Source: Nemertoderma westbladi (Eukaryota > Xenacoelomorpha > Nemertodermatida > Nemertodermatidae). From it: a stretch of DNA of 49,838 nt. A program made the translations under genes and the position numbers. Below, piece after piece: positions 41,213 through 49,838 of the stretch. Position 1 is the stretch's first letter. Each line of letters opens with the position of its first letter. The notes below the pieces were generated by a model. That model did not search any database. It worked only from the letters and a program-made list of their open reading frames with translations, and had not been told where the DNA came from. Location of the stretch: assembly GCA_032718475.1 (NCBI GenBank), contig JAUCBJ010005131.1, forward strand, positions 1 to 49,838. The letters are read 5' to 3'.

Positions 41213-41529
41213 TATTAAATATGTAAGCGGATTCAATTCTGCCGCATTACCCTCATGAAATGGGAAGTGGCATTTTCAGCAATATGTTGGAGATATGAGA
41301 TTAGCAATAACTAATATCATATCACAACCAACACCGGGGACAATACAAACCCCAAAGCCACACAAAGGAAGGTTAGAGGTCAAACCACCTTGGAAGGGGA
41401 GACAGCTAGCAGGGGCCAGCGACAGGGGGGAAACACTCCCAGAGATTGAAAGGCGTGAAGTAGGTTATTAACCAATAAGGGCGAAGGAGGCCACAGTAAT
41501 GTAGAAGTGATCACACATATTATATATTA
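41213..41529 (+). pseudogene. 3' internal region and LTR stub upstream of element G pol
   Basis: Homologous to 38208-38530 in the opposite orientation. From 41401 it is also homologous to 45964-46063 ahead of the real 3' LTR. The LTR start TGATCACACATAT at 41508 is cut off after about 20 bp, and the pol frame begins at 41530. So an upstream element's 3' end and a truncated LTR are fused to pol, with gag and protease of G missing. Confidence 0.65.
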
Positions 41530-42794
41530 CAAGATTTTGAGGGACAAAAGGAGACCAGGGTCGGAACTTCGGTAGAGGACAAACAAGCAGTAGAGAGTGT
41601 GAAGGAGTCTATGAAATGCGACGAGGGGCGGTACACCATAGGCATGGTGTGGAAACAGCCAAAACTACCGCTACCCGAGAACAAGGGGATGGTACTCACG
41701 AGGCTTCGCAAACTGAAGCAAACGCTGAAACGGAGCCCCGAGAAGGATGAGTACATCCATAAGATGATAAAGAAGTACGTCGAGAAAGGATGGCCCATGG
41801 AGTTGCCGGTTGACGTACCGAACACGGACAGGACCTGCTAGCTGCCACTTCATGTGGCTCTAGACCCAAAGAAGGGTAAACTGCGGATGGTGGTTGACGC
41901 ATCGGCGAAAACCAATGGCAAGATCCTAAACGACTATCTGCTGGAGGTCCCCAATATCTACAACTCGGGGATAGAGGTCTTGTTGGGATTTAGAAATGGG
42001 AGCCACGCCTTCACCTGCGACATCGAAGGCATGTTCAACCAAGTCCGTGTGACGAAGGAGGACAGTGACAGCCAGAGCTTCCTATGGTACAACAGTGATG
42101 AAGAACCGTTGATAATACCGATGTACAAAATGGTAGTGCAGAACATGGGGGCCAAGTCGTCTTCATTCACTGAGTCACATTCATGACTGTGGCTGTAAGA
42201 GATACAGTAGAGGGAAAAGAGGGGAAGTACAGCGCCAAAGCGATCGATATGATTCGACGCGGCTTCTATGTAGATGACGGGATGGAGTCTGGAAACATGG
42301 TTAAAGAATTACTGGACACAGGGCGCGAGGTTCGTGACATCCTGAAAGGATCCGGATTTAACCTGACCAAGTTTCACTCCAGCTCAGAGGAGTTTATGAA
42401 AGCCATAGAGGACAGGTGGCCAGAGTCGACCATGGACAACCCCACAACAGCCAAGGGACAGGACATGGCGTACAAGAGAGTGGAGTCTCAGCAGAAGGCG
42501 CTGGGGATCGTGTGGAACCGGGAGACAGACGAGTTTAAGTACCAACTGAGCCAGGAGGGTGCGGAGAAACACACAAAGAGGGGCTATGTATCGTACATAG
42601 CAAGGATATACGATCCCTTAGGCCTAGCATCCCCACTGTTAGTCACGGGGAAACAGATACTTAAGAAAGTATATAAGTTAAAGGACGAGTGGGATACAGA
42701 GGTCCCGGAAGAAATTAGCAAGCACTGGAGTAAGTGGATGGGGAGTTTAGAACAGATGGGGACGTACAGCATGCCACCCATGTATTTCCCATGA
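41530..42794 (+). pseudogene. BEL/Pao element G: reverse transcriptase
   Basis: The frame runs from about 41530 (QDFEGQKETRV) through MKCDEGRYTIGMVWKQP to a TAG at 41839, where the family has a WYLPHH-like motif (LPLHVAL follows). RT motifs then come: LRMVVDASAK, TCDIEGMFNQVRV with catalytic Asp, and, after a frame change near 42180, GFYVDDGM (YxDD). Next are GFNLTKFHSSS, LGIVWNRETDEF and ARIYDPLGLASP. The product would copy RNA to DNA. One stop and two frameshifts (42180, about 42785) disable it, yet all motifs are intact, so decay is fairly recent compared with A. Confidence 0.85.
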
Positions 42795-44065
42795 CGGATC
42801 TGGACCTACACATGTTCTCCGATGCATCATTGGAAGCATATGGAGTGGCACTCTACCTAGTACAGCGAAAGGGGGCTTATAAGCCCAGACTTGCATTCAG
42901 TAAAGCAAAGTCGACGCCGCCAGATTCAGCGTCAGTCCCGAAACTCGAGTTGACAGCTGCAAGGTTAGGAGTAAGGGCCACAGCCAACTTGATGGACACT
43001 ATTCCCAACATAGTGGAGACACACTACTGGATGGACTCCATGGTAGTGCTTGGATGGCTGCACAATGAAAAGACGAGATACCCTATATTCGTCGCGAATA
43101 GGGTGGACGAAATAAGGGCAACGACAGACTTTGAAAGGTGGCACTACTGCCCAACGGATGAGAATCCAGCAGACTTGTTATCAAGGGGCGTGGCATGCCA
43201 CACTTTCTCAAAGAAGGAAGTGTTGTGGCAGTACAGGCCACACGTCCTGAACGATAGATCGGCCTGGCCACCAATGAAGAAGGTGGATCCGGGCTCAGAG
43301 GAAGTAGCACCAGGGGAAGAGGGAGAAGACTCAGAAGGTGAAGAGATATATAGTCAGATGGTGAGGGAAGTCAGGGAGGTGCAACCGAAATTAGAAGAGC
43401 CATGCGACAACCCGACAGATAGGTTACTCAGCTACAGCTCCATCTGGTACAAGACCAAGAAGTTGGTAGCGTACTGGAGGGCCTATGGGGATTTCCTCAA
43501 GGGAGTTGGCAAGGATGCCAAGAGGAAACCAAATATCGATCTGGAGGGAGCGGCTAAGGCCGTGATACGGTATGAACAGAGAAAGAACTATGGTGACGAA
43601 GTGGATCGAGTTAGCAAGCAACAACATCTTCGTCGGGACAGCGAGCTCATCACGCTGTCACCACAACTCAATGATGACGGGATTCTGGTGATGAATTCCA
43701 GAGTGCTGAATAACAACAGCCTTACCATCCCACCAAAACCCACTATCATACACAACAGATCGTCAATAGTCCACCAGATCATTTGGGACTCCCACAAGTT
43801 GATGATATTGCTCGGAGGCACCAACCAGACCCTCACAGAGATACGGAGGACCTTCTGGATCGTGCAGCTAAGGAAGAAGGTGAAGGCGGTAGTGGGGAAG
43901 TGCCAGACCTGCCGGCGGACGAGGAAGGACAGGGCCGTACAGGAGATGGCACCATTACCAGCCAGTAGGGTGAGACAGCATGACCCGCCATTCATGCACT
44001 GCAGCATAGACATAGACATGTTCGTGCCGATTAAGATCAAGGTGTTGCGACACACGGAGAAATGA
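42785..44065 (+). pseudogene. BEL/Pao element G: RNase H and integrase N-terminal half
   Basis: The coherent frame starts at about 42790 with MTDLDLHMFSDASLEAYG (RNase H Asp), then PKLELTAARLG (Glu), YWMDSMVVLGWL (Asp) and NPADLLSRG, so all four RNase H acidic positions are in order. The integrase zinc-binding domain follows at about 43770-43915 (WDSHKLMILLGGTNQTL, KCQTCRR), and the first integrase Asp at IDIDMFVPI. A TGA at 44063 ends the frame just after it. Open for more than 420 codons, this is the best preserved pol segment in the window. Confidence 0.85.
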
Positions 44066-44698
44066 TACGGCATCATCTTCGTATGTAACAACAGGAGGGC
44101 GGTGGGAATAGAAATCGCCCAAGACTCCACAGCATCGGCATTCATCAATGCCTTAGAGAGATTTAGAGACTGCAAAGGTGGAACAATCGCAGTGATCTAT
44201 TCCGACAATGGAACCAACTTTGTGGGAGCGGAGAACGAGTTGGCGGAGGCCTTGGACATCCTAGAAGGAGAAGAGGTCAGGGCAGCCATGAGGATACGAC
44301 AGGTGAAGTGGGAAAGGAGGAGACCGTATGCGCCGCATACTCTAGGATGCGTCGAGAGACTTGTGGGTAGTTCCAAGCGTCTGATGACGAAGTTGATGAA
44401 CACCCACATGGTGACAGAGGACATTCTAAGAACGGTGCTAGCTAAGTGTGAGGCAATCATTAATAGCAGACCGCTATACCCGGAGAATGACGACCCGGAA
44501 TCACTAGACGTGCTAACACCAAGCCACTTTCTGATGGAAAAGCCGGTAACCATCGACATGCGGGGTGCAGACCAATATGACATACACTCCCGACAGAGTT
44601 GGAAAGTCGCCAAGGCGATAAGCAGAGTATTGGAAGAGGTGGGTCGAGGAATACCTACCCACATTACACAGGAGGAGCAAGTGGAGAAACACCACTAG
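44066..44698 (+). pseudogene. BEL/Pao element G: integrase catalytic core
   Basis: The frame continues past the TGA with IIFVCNNRRAVGIEIA, then TASAFINALERF, VIYSDNGTNFVGA (second catalytic Asp) and CVERLVGSSKR (catalytic Glu; most relatives have WER). Further on are CEAIINSRPLYPE and LTPSHFLMEKPV. It ends at 44696 after a frameshift in the GRGIPTHITQEE area. It inserts element DNA into the chromosome. Separated from its first Asp by a stop codon only. Confidence 0.85.
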
Positions 44699-44701
44699 AG
44701 A

Positions 44702-44909
44702 GTTAAAGAAAGGTGATTTGGTGATCGTCACCGATGACACAATCATCAACAATCAGTGGAGGCTAGCCAGAGTAGTAGACACTTACCCCGACGAGGACGG
44801 AAGAGTCCGATTGGTGGAAGTGCGGATAGGGGGTAAGATAGGAGCCAAGGACAGGAAGACCTACAGGAGGGCTGTAGGAAAGTGCTGCCTATTAGAAGGG
44901 GCACCATAG
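44702..44909 (+). pseudogene. BEL/Pao element G: DUF5641 C-terminal domain
   Basis: The frame resumes with KKGDLVIVTDDTIINNQWRL and RVVDTYPDEDGRVRLVEV and ends GKCCLLEGAP with a TAG at 44907. This is the usual last domain of BEL/Pao pol and matches the arrangement at 13977 and 22383. It is offset by one frameshift from the integrase core. Confidence 0.8.
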
Positions 44910-45963
44910 AGTTTAGTCATCCAAGTGTTGGACTGAGGGGGGTGGGATTGAGGAAGAGACGCCCTTCCCACACAAAAAAATAATAAAAAAAATAAAATAA
45001 TAAAATAAAGTAGTAGAAAGAAAGTTAGAAAGTTAGAAAGAGAAAGTAACAGTAGTACGTAGTAGTAAGTATGTAGGCAGATATAAGTTAGTATAGTGTA
45101 AGAGGGTACGCAGTACCATTAGTAGAAGTTAGTTAGAGTTAGAGTGTAAGAGCGTACGCAATACCATTAGTAGAAGTTAGTTAGAGTTAGAGTACAAGAG
45201 GGTACACAGTACCGTTAGTAGAAGTTAGTAAGAGTTAGAGTGTAAGAGGGTAGACAGTACTGTTAGTAGAAGTTAGTTAGGGTTAGAGTGTAAGAGGGTA
45301 CACAGTACCATTAGTAGAAGTTAGTTAGAGTTCGAGTGTAGGAGGGTACATAGTACTGTGAGAGTTAGAAGTTAGAGATCAGGGAGTGTGGTATAGAGAC
45401 ATACCACGGGAGTAAGAGGGTACATAGTACCATGAGAGTTAGAAGTTAGAGATCAGGGAGTGTGGTATAGAGACATACCACGGGAGTAAGAGGGTACATA
45501 GTACTGTTAGATTTAGAAGAATAGGGAGTGTGGTATAGAGACATACCACGAGGGTAGTAGGAGGGTACATAGTAATGTTGGAATTAGGAGAGTTACTAGA
45601 GTTAGTAGAATCAGTAGAGTCAGTAGATTTAGTAGAGTTAGTAGAGTTAGTGGAGTTAGTGGAGTTAGTAGAGTTAGCAGTAATAGAGTAGAGAATATGG
45701 TATATGGATACAACATACCATAGTAGTAAGTAGTAAGTATGTAGTAAGAAACAAGTAGAGAGGTAGGTACGATGATAGCACAGAATATGGGGAAATATAG
45801 ATAAAACAAAATCTAAAACAAAGGTAAGGGATATTGGCACGAAAGAAGGAAGGGAGGTATAATATGCACCGTAGTCAAGTACAACCTTTTTCCAATTAGC
45901 TACTGGGACTGGGGATTAATTGACTAGGGCGACAGGATGGTACTTAGACGGCTCCCACACAGG
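44910..45963 (+). repeat. Element G 3' untranslated region with minisatellites
   Basis: It begins with A-rich sequence (AATAAAAAAAATAAAATAAT near 44980). From 45096 to about 45341 there are five units of 48 bp (GTGTAAGAGGGTACRCAGTA...). From 45342 to about 45600 there are three to four units of 71-74 bp that keep the GAGGGTACATAGTA head but add GTGTGGTATAGAGACATACC. From 45590 to 45680 runs of GTTAGTRGA 9-mers follow. No coding is expected on the + strand. Confidence 0.85.
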
Positions 45964-46063
45964 GGGGAAACACTCCCAGGGATTGAAAGGCGTGAAGTAG
46001 GTTATTAGCCAATAAGGGCGAAGGAGAGCATCCCCTAGGTAAGAGGCCACAGTAATGTAGAAG
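45964..46063 (+). other. Conserved pre-LTR region of element G
   Basis: GGGGGGAAACACTCCCAG to GGCCACAGTAATGTAGAAG is shared with 41430-41507 and, inverted, with 38215-38325. AAGGGCGAAGGAG is purine-rich and may act as the polypurine tract. A 20-bp insertion (CATCCCCTAGGTAAGA) distinguishes this copy. Confidence 0.6.
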
Positions 46064-46342
46064 TGATCACACATATCATTCAGTTACTCAGATTGTCAGT
46101 TTTAGTGCAGACCGGTGACATTCTTCACCGTCACCAATATCAGTACAGCATACCGGTATCCATCAAATCTGTACTTCCGCTTTTATTGTGCTATCATTAT
46201 CAACATTTAGAATATCAAGAGACAACATCGAACTCTCATTATTTTACTACATCGGCCTCGGCCTAGCTGCCAGCACTATCCCTAAAGCACAATGGTGACG
46301 CGTAGTATATTTATCCGGTCGGGATCCCTTGATCCCGTCACA
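46064..46342 (+). repeat. 279-bp 3' LTR of element G
   Basis: Starts TGATCACACATATC and ends GATCCCTTGATCCCGTCACA. It is related to the H LTRs through ACTCAG..TGTCAGTTT.AGTGCAG and the identical ending, but diverged in the middle. No matching full 5' LTR is left; only the ~20-bp stub at 41508 remains. Confidence 0.75.
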
Positions 46343-47451
46343 AAATAATTGGGTATTCAGGTCGCTGATCACGATAAAACTTGTTAAAAATATTTTTTGG
46401 AAAAGCAACCATCATTTTTTGTGGTATTTGGGTCCCCCAGTATGAAAAGTACAAGTAAAAAAATGTCAAAATAAAAAAATTTGAGTTTGGTTTGATATTC
46501 TGAACGTACGTGTTTTCGAGGTCACTGATTATGATGAAATTAGTTATAAATCTTTCTGGTAATGCAAACCCAATTTTGGTGTAATTCTAGTGCCCCAGAA
46601 CGAAAATTACAAGTAGCACAAACTTATAAACTGTCTAATTATGCCTTTGGTTTTGTAATTCTGAAGCTATACTGGTTTTCAAGAAAGCTGATCATGATAC
46701 AACACGTTACAAATCATTCGTGGTAAAGCAACTGTCAATTTTGGTGCTTGTCTGGTGGGACGAAAATGTCAAGCAGCAAACATTTCAAATAGTAAAAAGC
46801 GAATTTGGTTGGATAATACGATATTTTTTAGTGTCATATTCGTGATCAGTTTCCCAGAAAACCCAAATGTCTAAAATTCAGTAATGATTTTTGGTTATCA
46901 AACTTTTGCTACTTGTATTTATCGTGCCGCACATTGACAATGTCGAAAAAATTGTTTTAATTCGTGATCAGCATTCCAAAAATACCATATGTTCATAAAA
47001 TCAATAAAATCAATCCAATAAAAATGCTTCGAAATCAAAACTTTACTAAATTTTCCGAATAAAGTAATTCTGAAATTTTAAAGTGCCACGCCCTAATTTT
47101 GGAGCTCCAAAAATGACGTACCACTACACTTACATACTTGTATAGAGCATTAGAGTGATCCAAACCAATAAAAATAAATAAAAATAGCCCAAACATAAAT
47201 AATTACTAAATCACGAATGACTTTGTAAAATTCGAAAATTTCTAAAAATTTGGTGCTGGAAACCAAATTTTGAGGTGGCACCCACATTGAAAAGTATAAA
47301 TCCAATTGCAACGCCGTTTTTTGCAACCGATGCGGCATTAAATTTGGCTAATTCTAAATAAAAATTGGGCCGGTGCGTAATGTGGTTGCATAGTTACAGC
47401 AACTAAAAACTAGGAAGGGGCCGATTCCCCCCCCCCCCAGTGGTAATAGTG
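46343..47451. mobile_element. Decayed TTAA-type repeat with ~150-bp internal units
   Basis: Ends on the right with a C run and CCAGTGGTAATAGTGTTAA (TTAA at 47452-47455), a variant of the terminus at 40737. The interior repeats a ~150-bp theme (GATCATGAT/GATCACGAT, AATTTTGGTG, GAAAATTACAAGTAGCA), like the unit structure at 39.7-40.4 kb. The left end is not defined and may have been lost at the LTR. Confidence 0.5.
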
Positions 47452-47455
47452 TTAA

Positions 47456-47655
47456 CAGTTTAACCTGCTAATTTAAGTGTCTTATATTATTTTGCTAGCC
47501 TGCACTAAAATAGAACAACTGATAAAAGATAGTCTTGCGCGGTGTATGACCCGACCCACCATATGTGGGAGACTGTTTTTACTATAGTTACTTAATCCAT
47601 ACATTATATTATTGAGCTTGATAGATGACCTATTGTATTTAAATATTGTATTCAG
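47456..47655. other. Short non-coding stretch with a shared repeat word
   Basis: TTTAACCTGCTAATTTAAGTGTCTTA (47461-47486) is also present near 39008 and 9893, each time close to a TTAA-type repeat. Confidence 0.5.
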
Positions 47656-47786
47656 GGCACTTCATTCATATCCAATAATGCCACCAGTGGAGTTAGTGTC
47701 GCAAGTTAAAATAACTGCAGTGTCTACCTATCGCACATTACGAAATGGAGCGCAATTAATTGCATTTTACGGTTACGATATTTCAG
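47656..47786 (+). CDS. Possible internal exon of an unknown host gene
   Basis: A pyrimidine-poor but plausible acceptor (TTGTATTCAG) precedes 47656, and a donor GTAGGC follows 47786. Between them one frame is open for 43 codons, reading PPVELVSQVKITAVSTY and LIAFYGYDIS, with mixed hydrophobic composition unlike repeats nearby. Entry would be phase 2 and exit phase 1. I do not recognise the family. Chance is a serious alternative, because the stretch is short. Confidence 0.3.
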
Positions 47787-48348
47787 GTAGGCTATTTAAC
47801 AAGTTAAAAAATTTATTCATATTTTGTTATATACACATACGTACATATTACAATGAAATAATCAACAATTATTAATATAAAATGGGAGATTATTTTCTTA
47901 CAGCGTGTATGTAGTAAGAAGGATGTGCAGTAAATGAAAATTGGAAGGCCCATAGATAACATACATTAATTAAGTCGCCCTAATTAAACTAATAAAAGAA
48001 AATATATCATCATAAACTAATTATCATAAGTGATTGAAAGGAACAATAGATGGGGATAAAATAAAATAAAACAGTTTGTTTGTTGCAATATTTCGGACTC
48101 CTTATGGAATAAGACAGCGTCAGGCAGTATTGTATTAACCAGAATACAGAAACGCAAATATAGCAAAATACAAACTTTTTTCTTTTTTTTCTATTTTCTC
48201 CCATCCATTGTTGCGTGTAAACACTTACGATAATTTGAAATTGAATGTGCGGGATGTGAGTGTGAGACCACTTAAAAATCTAAACTAGTATTTATTATAT
48301 TATAAAGTAGTATAATGCAAATATATGCATTTCTATCTTAATTAAAAG

Positions 48349-48383
<35 letters not shown>

Positions 48384-49578
48384 TAATTACTCAAACATTG
48401 TATATTACTCTTTATCCAAATATATTCAATAGTTATAAATACAGTGTGTTCTTACATTTATTTGTAAGTTCAATACGAATACAAATTATTCCCGAGCCCA
48501 TTAGCCCACAGACGTAACATGTGCGGATGTGTGTGGATTTCATCAATTAGAGTTTACATATATGAATGTTATTTAGGTTAGAGGGGCTAGCAATACAATA
48601 AGTAGGAGTATAATCCTCCATCAATAATCGTATACCTCTATCAAAATGAACTGAACATTACGCAAAGGTTACGCCAGGCCAGGTGTATTCGAAGTCCATT
48701 CTACAACTTCATGATTGACCATGACCACACATAGAAGAGGTGGACCAGCACAAGCATAGTCGGGAGTCAGTACCACCTTCCCGACATCAAAGTAAGCGCC
48801 AATTTCAATTCAGCTGAAGGTGTAATAACAAACTAACGCTGTTAATGTTTGCTTATAGTCTAAGGTGGAGAGTGGAGTGTGAACTTGGCACAGAATGTAT
48901 TTCCTTCTTATTTAGCCCTTCCTCTAGAATAGCATTTCTACGCCATCTCTATCCATTTTTCATGGGTGCCAGATGGTGTTTTTATCATTGCGCCTATGGC
49001 GTTTTTCGGTGATGTCTATTTTTAGAGCTCACGACTCATAGACGAAATAGCGGTACATACCAGGGACCTTAGAATATGGTCAACCAGCCAACTGTGAAAA
49101 TTTCATCAAAGTCGTTAGAGTAGCTTTGGCTGTAGATGAGCCAATCAGTCAGCCAGTCAGCCAGCCGCCAGTCATCAATTCTTACAGTAATCAAGTCTTA
49201 CGACTTAATAAGAATTTAAAAAAACTCACATTAATTACTGTTATAAAGTAGAATGCATGAATTTTTGCTTCGGGTGTTTTGTAGGTCGGTGATTTCATCA
49301 TTTAAATGTTTTGCAACATTTTTTGGTAATATAATGTCAATTTGATTGAAGTGGAAACATGGAGTGAAATCGTCATATCTCCAAAAGTAAACATTTTGAG
49401 AAGCAATACCTTATTTTTTTAATTGTTTGTCCTATAAAAGTTGACAGTATATAAGTTAATATACTTTACTAACATATTAATATAAAGTATTAAATAATAG
49501 AAATACAAAAAAAAAAAATATTAATATAAAGTATATTATATAATATACTTTACTAATAATTAATTTACTCCCCTTCAG
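47787..49578. other. Intronic or intergenic DNA
   Basis: No gene recognised. It includes a CAGTCAGCCAGTCAGCC short repeat near 49145-49170 and an AT-rich inverted repeat at about 49448-49555 (TAATATAAAGTAT with ATACTTTA). If the EGF exon belongs to a gene on this strand, this is probably intron. Confidence 0.4.
48353..48380. repeat. (AT)14 microsatellite
   Basis: 28 bases of alternating A and T. Confidence 0.95.
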
Positions 49579-49701
49579 AAACAAATGAATGTTCTACTGG
49601 TGCTCATAATTGCCATACTATGGCAAGCTGCATAAATACTATTGGTGGATTCATTTGCGAATGTATTTCTGGCTATTCTGGAGACGGTGTAGAATGCACT
49701 G
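49579..49701 (+). CDS. Calcium-binding EGF-like exon of a host gene
   Basis: A 123-base exon between a CCCTTCAG acceptor and a GTAAGT donor, phase 1 at both ends, hence a self-contained 41-residue module. It encodes TNECSTGAHNCHTMASC, then INTIGGFICECISGYSG and DGVEC, with six Cys in the EGF order C1-C6 (CxxxxxxC, C, C, CxC spacing). The N-terminal TNEC and the N-(8)-F/Y part match the EGF_CA consensus, which binds calcium. Such modules form extracellular repeats in fibrillin-, Notch- and adhesion-type proteins, so the gene product is probably secreted or membrane-bound. Neighbouring exons are beyond the window or not recognised. Confidence 0.9.
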
Positions 49702-49838
49702 GTAAGTTACTCTTGTAAATAATTTAAATATGAAAACAATTTAAGCTATTTTTGTTTTATTAGTATTGAAAAGTTAAAACAAATTTGATTTGATCTACAA
49801 CTGATGGTACCATGCTATTACGGTAGCGGAGTTGTGTT
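49702..49838 (+). other. Start of the intron after the EGF exon
   Basis: Opens with GTAAGT, a consensus donor, and continues AT-rich to the window end with no acceptor seen. Confidence 0.7.

Noticed and set aside
45096-45600. Regular 48- and 74-bp repeats that could suggest a CRISPR array
   Set aside because: Units are contiguous without unique spacers, period changes gradually, and the setting is an animal retroelement 3' UTR.
45439-45840. Minus-strand frames of TNSTNS or TLLTLLTL repeats
   Set aside because: Produced by the GTTAGTAGA 9-mer microsatellite; no evidence of coding.

Overview
This 49.8-kb window is animal nuclear DNA: AT-rich, intron-bearing and almost filled with nested, decayed transposable elements. 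BEL/Pao LTR retrotransposons, a superfamily known from animals, dominate it. A single calcium-binding EGF-type exon with phase-1/phase-1 boundaries at the right edge is the only convincing piece of host gene. A sponge, cnidarian or other invertebrate would fit, but the sequence does not settle which. No rRNA gene, confident tRNA gene, CRISPR array or bacterial feature was seen.

Left part (1-9.3 kb). A plus-strand BEL/Pao element (A) has gag, protease, reverse transcriptase, RNase H and the start of integrase, broken by many frameshifts. Its integrase is split by a 2.75-kb Mutator-like element (6300-9050) with 429-bp inverted repeats and an exact 10-bp target duplication. That element encloses a gag fragment from a different BEL/Pao lineage on the other strand.

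Middle (9.6-22.4 kb). Minus-strand BEL/Pao material (D and E) lies between two copies of a ~400-bp repeat (10700-11104, 21397-21772). It contains two 500-bp LTRs (13459-13958, 15019-15518), an integrase/DUF5641 end, a long gag, and a 706-codon open frame that joins gag zinc knuckles and protease to RNase H and integrase remnants after two large internal deletions. A plus-strand integrase end (C) follows at 21.8-22.4 kb.

22.4-33.9 kb. An unrecognised gag-like frame is followed by element B, a minus-strand relative of A. Next come a 0.7-kb-armed inverted repeat (28.36-31.13 kb), the 3' end of a non-LTR retrotransposon ORF, and a truncated foldback repeat.

33.9-46.3 kb. Two 281-bp LTRs bracket a minus-strand element (H), which holds an unrecognised ~400-codon gene, a Ty3/gypsy integrase end and a 1-kb foldback palindrome. 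A TTAA-flanked, piggyBac-like non-autonomous element occupies 39166-40737. A plus-strand BEL/Pao pol (G), the best preserved in the window, runs from RT through integrase and DUF5641, then minisatellites and a 279-bp LTR of the same family as H.

46.3-49.8 kb. A further TTAA-type repeat, a weak exon candidate and the EGF exon. None of the retroelements looks autonomous as it stands. The region is best read as a layered insertion history, whose order can be deduced from the nesting.
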